Assembly: GCA_004154925.1 (NCBI GenBank)
Contig: QJNS01000296.1
Coordinates: 21,441 to 85,440 of the forward strand
Origin: Monosporascus cannonballus
Lineage: Eukaryota; Ascomycota; Sordariomycetes; Xylariales
Reading direction: 5' to 3'
Length of the DNA stretch: 64,000 nt
Both the position numbers and the translations under genes were made by a program. Positions 59,975 through 64,000 of the stretch are shown here, piece by piece. How positions within the stretch are numbered: the first letter of the stretch is position 1; the number at the start of each line of letters is the position of its first letter. The notes beneath the pieces are model-generated. The model saw only the letters and a list, made by a program, of their open reading frames with translations, was not told the origin of the DNA and did not search any database.

Positions 59975-62900
59975 AATTTTAATTATAAAAAACTAAGGTT
60001 ATAAAACGTAATTAATAAGGATTTATTATAAACCCGGGATTTTAAATATTTCGAATTAATATTTAAAAAAGGCGGATACCAAAATAAATATATTAATAAC
60101 GAAAAATTAATTTTTTTTAATATTGGCGAAATAATATTTATATTATTTATTTATTTATATAATTAATTAATTATTTTAATTATTCGATTTAAATTAACGT
60201 ATTTTAAAGGTTAAAAGGAATAAAAATATTTTAAGAATTAATATAATAAATTCGAAAAAAAAACCGGAAAATAAAACTTAAGAAATTTTAATTTGGCGTT
60301 ATAAATTAAGAGTTAAAAGTTAACGGGATAATTTGTTAATAACCGTAATAAATTATAATTTAAACTACGTAACATAAAATTCTGTTAATTGTTTTAATTT
60401 AAAAATTTATTAAATATTTATTACAATATATAAGTAATTTAAATTAAAACGAATTAATATTTTATATAAAACTTAATAAATTAAAATTTAATAAAAATAA
60501 TAAATTTAATAAATAAATAATATATTAATAATTTTAATTAATATTATATAAATATTTATAGTTATTGCGTTTTACGACCGTAATATCGTATTAAAGCCGA
60601 ATACGTTTTTTATTATCGGCTTTAATTAAAACCGGCAAAATTTCGTTTTTTACTTTTTAACTTAATATTATAATTATTTTTTAATTTATTACTAATAATA
60701 TTATCCGATAAATATTATTTATTTATAATATGTAATTTTTTAATTTCGATAAAAATTCTTATTTTAATATTTTTTTCGATATATTATTTATAATATTAAG
60801 TTATAAATTATTACGTTTTGGTAATACAGGCGATTCCGGTAATAATATAAAAATAAACAAATTATAAAAATATAAATACAGTAATAAAGGCAGGATTAAA
60901 AAGTTAAAAAATATTTAAAAACGATAAACTTTACGTTAATATTATAAATAAAAAAACGAAATAAATTTTTAATTAAAATTATTTAATACGTTACGAATTA
61001 CACATATAAATATAGGCATTACCATAACCGAAATTGCAATTTTAAATTATAAAAACGTATAAATTATATATTAATTTAATATTTAAATTATTAAAATTAT
61101 TATTAAACCGTTAATTATTAATTTCAACCGAACGACCATATACAGTATATTTTAATTAAAATCAAATATAATTTAAGGCGGCTTTATAATTTTTTCCGAT
61201 ATTTATCTAATTTGTAACATAATAATAATTTGTAATTTATATAAGTTGGTTTGCGGTATGGAAATATAATGTTATTATTTCCAATTAAGTGAATTCTGTT
61301 ATTTACAGAAAATTATTTATATTTTTTATAAAATCGAAAATATAACGTTTTTATATATTATATATAATATAAAAAATAAGCGGTTTTTTAAGATTTTCTA
61401 ATATTGTTATTTATTTAAACCGAAAACCGCCTTAATTAATTTAATTATATTTTAAATTAAATATGGGTTTTTAATTTCGTTTAATTTTTTCGGAAATTTA
61501 TTAAATAAAAATTATTTAAATATAATAAAAATAAATATTTATTTTGCCTTTTTACCGCCAAATAAAAATAATTATATAAAAAAATAATTTGTTCGCCCGT
61601 TATTTATATTAAGATTTTATTATTTCCTAAATAACCGCCTTTACCGAACCGGCTTTTAATTATTTTTATATAAATATTTTCGAATTTAAAAATTTAAATA
61701 TATAAAAATTAAGTATATATATATTATAATAAAGTTTAGGCAGAATTAAGTTATTATGGTTTATTTTTAATATAATAATTTTGTTTTTTTTAAATATGCC
61801 AAAATCGTATTACGTATATATTTGCCGTTAAATAATACGTATTATTAAGGCCTTATTTATATCCGGTACCATAAGTTAAAATTATTTTATTTCGGAAATT
61901 TACGGATAATATATTAACCGGCCGAAAATTAGAATTAAAATTTAATAATTATTATATTTTAATTAAAATTATTTACGATAAATTACATATTATCTTTTTT
62001 ATTATTTAAGTCCGTTATATTATTTTTATTGCGATCTTTATATTTTTATAAATAATACGGTTTTTAATTTATTAAACTTAAATTGTTTTTATTATTTTAA
62101 CTTTTTTAAAATAAATAATTTAATTTTCAATTTATCGAATATTTAATAAAATATAAATAATATAATTTATTTATAATTACGAATTATTCGATTAAATTAT
62201 TATTATAAATCTTTATTCGAAAAATTTTATAATATATTTTATTATATTACTTAATTAATATCCAAAATGTATATATTTAATTTAAAATTAATAATAAATA
62301 TAACGATACGAAAAAGATTATCCAATTATGTTAAGTTATTATATACGCAAATTTAGTTTTCGTAAAATATTGTAAAATTATAAAATTTAATAGTTTTTTA
62401 ATAACTTTTAATAAATACTTTCGATTTATTATAATTTTAATTAAGTAATTATAAATATTTATAACTTTCGTTTTATTATTAATATAAATATTAATTTTAA
62501 TAATAAAACGTAAGTTATTAAATTAAATTAAAAGAATATTATTTAATAACTTAAATATATTAATTATTAAATAATCCAAATATTTTTAATTCGAACATTA
62601 ATTTTTAAATATAAAGAAAATAATAATATTAATTTTGAAACGATTAATATTAAAATACTGGATTTCAGCCTTATAATTATACTTAATTAAGCTATTAATT
62701 TAATAAAAATTATTATATTTTGTAATTTTTTAAAAAATATTATTAATAATTATTATATATGTAAATTAATATATATAAGAAAAAATAATAAAACATAAAT
62801 TACAGATATTAATTTATTTAGGCCGGAAAATTTTTTATTTTAATAATAAATATATTTTATCGTTAATAATTAAATTATATTATTATTTAAAAATAAGATT

Positions 62901-63826
62901 TAATATAATAATTTAAAACTAATAACTTAATATTTATTTGGGACCAAAAATAATATAATTATATTATCCGGTAACTATACGGTTAAATATTTTTAAATTA
63001 AGATTTTTTATATTTACGGATATTAAAAAAAATTAAAACATAAAATTATTAATATAATTTTTTTTAAATTTTTTTATTAATTTAATTAATAATACGATTT
63101 AAATAATAATTAAATTAATTATTAACAAAAATATTTAAATAATTAAAATTTTTTTCAAATTTATTTTAATAATAAAAAAAATATTAAGTTTTTTGAAAAT
63201 TAAATTATATATTATATTAAGTTATTTTTTCCGTAAAATACGGCCTTATTTATTAAATATAACGCCTAATATAAAGTAAATAAATTAACGGCAAAAAATT
63301 TTTATAAGGTTATCGGCCGTACATATAATATTAATATATAAATTATTTATATTTATATTAATAAAAAATTAATAAAAATATTAAGTAAAAATAAATATTT
63401 TATTTTGAAAAATTAAATATTTAAAAGTTTAAAATATTTATTTTAAATCTTTAAATATATTATTTATATTTAATTAATTAAAAAAATATTTCGGGATTAA
63501 TTATAAATAATTTTAAACCTTATATATTATTATTTCGGCTTATAAAATTATAATGTTATTATATTAGCTTAAAAAAAGTATAAATTTATAATATATATTA
63601 ATCGGGATTTTAAGTTATTTTTTTATTAAAATAATTTTTATTTCGTATTAATTAAAATTATTATTATATTAAAAACTAATAATTTTAATTTTGTATTAAA
63701 TTATATAAATTAAAATATTAAAAATTTCGTAATTAATATATATTATTAAAGTTAATATTAATAATTTTTCCGTATTTATATAAGAATATACCAAACGGAA
63801 CCAAAAAATCATAATTTGCTATTAGG

Positions 63827-63979
63827 CCTTATTTTGGAGGTTTTATTATTTTTGTGGGTATTATTCTTAAAGGAGTTTAGCTGATATATTGGACCCCTGA
63901 CAGATATTTCTTGATCAAAAGCTATAGCTGTGGCTACGGCTGCTGCGCCGCAGGCGCAGCCACAACCTCCAAAATGGGG
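63827..63979. repeat. Inverted repeat with GC-rich inner hairpin
   Basis: CCTTATTTTGGAGGTT at 63827-63842 faces AACCTCCAAAATGGGG at 63964-63979, complementary at 14 of 16 positions. Just inside the right arm lies a GC-rich self-complementary stretch, GTGGCT ... GCTGCTGCGCCGCAGGCGCAGCCAC (about 63931-63963). It marks the right border of the AT-rich block and may be the end of a small inverted-repeat transposon. Confidence 0.6.
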
Positions 63980-64000
63980 TCCTGATCACGATAAGGCAAC

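Larger units (their letters stand above)
47800..63830. repeat. 16-kb AT-rich RIP-mutated transposon block
   Basis: Base composition drops sharply at about 47800 and recovers at about 63830. Two 60-base lines counted by hand gave about 5% and 22% G+C. TA-rich words dominate and both strands are full of TAA/TAG stops. There is no intact open frame, gene or splice pattern. Short islands are less mutated (about 48420-48700, 53020-53160 and 59640-59820), and transposon coding can still be read at 50785-51129. This is what RIP makes of nested repeats, and such blocks are often heterochromatic (centromeric, subtelomeric or dispersed). Which of those applies cannot be told from the window. Confidence 0.9.

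Noticed and set aside
1..64000. CRISPR array, prophage or bacterial operon
   Set aside because: No spaced direct repeats of CRISPR type; gene structure, introns and families are fungal.

Overview
The window reads as nuclear DNA of a filamentous ascomycete, most likely a Sordariomycete. The protein-coding genes have short (53-130 bp) GT-AG introns with CTAAC/CTGAC branch sites. Several predicted families are fungus-specific: a fungal rhodopsin-fold membrane protein, a 2EXR-domain protein, a DUF6594-type protein and an arylsulfotransferase-type pseudogene. The repeats carry C-to-T/G-to-A decay of the kind left by repeat-induced point mutation (RIP). There are no bacterial operons; each gene stands alone.

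Layout. 0-5 kb: a decayed arylsulfotransferase-like gene on the minus strand, then gene-free DNA holding a 754-bp inverted-repeat element with a TA target duplication. 5-11.4 kb: a polytopic membrane protein whose first intron follows the ATG directly, a WD40 protein broken by a 2-base shift, and the replisome adaptor Ctf4/Mcl1/SepB, which diverges from it. 11.4-23 kb: mostly gene-free, with a second inverted-repeat element, a rhodopsin-fold membrane protein, a small basic protein with a disordered tail, a 5'-truncated tRNA-Ala and a RIP-like direct-repeat relic. 23-34 kb: a large uncharacterised fungal protein, the Rab GTPase Ypt1, a probable mitochondrial protein and a 2EXR protein. 34-47.8 kb: a carnitine acetyltransferase (minus strand, converging on the 2EXR gene), a long empty stretch, mitochondrial ribosomal protein mL61/Mrp49 rebuilt from three exons, a DUF6594-type membrane protein, a GNAT acetyltransferase with a one-base frameshift, and gene remnants. 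47.8-63.8 kb: about 16 kb of extremely AT-rich DNA, a graveyard of RIP-mutated transposons. A Ty1/copia integrase core can still be read there, along with one surviving reading-frame tail. The last 170 bp return to normal composition and contain an inverted repeat.

The intact genes are housekeeping functions (replication fork, ER-Golgi traffic, mitochondrial translation, acyl-carnitine shuttling) mixed with lineage-specific membrane proteins. I see no biosynthetic cluster, CRISPR or prophage. The features most worth follow-up are the two foldback elements, the RIP block with its less-mutated islands, and four genes that are apparently one or a few mutations from intact.
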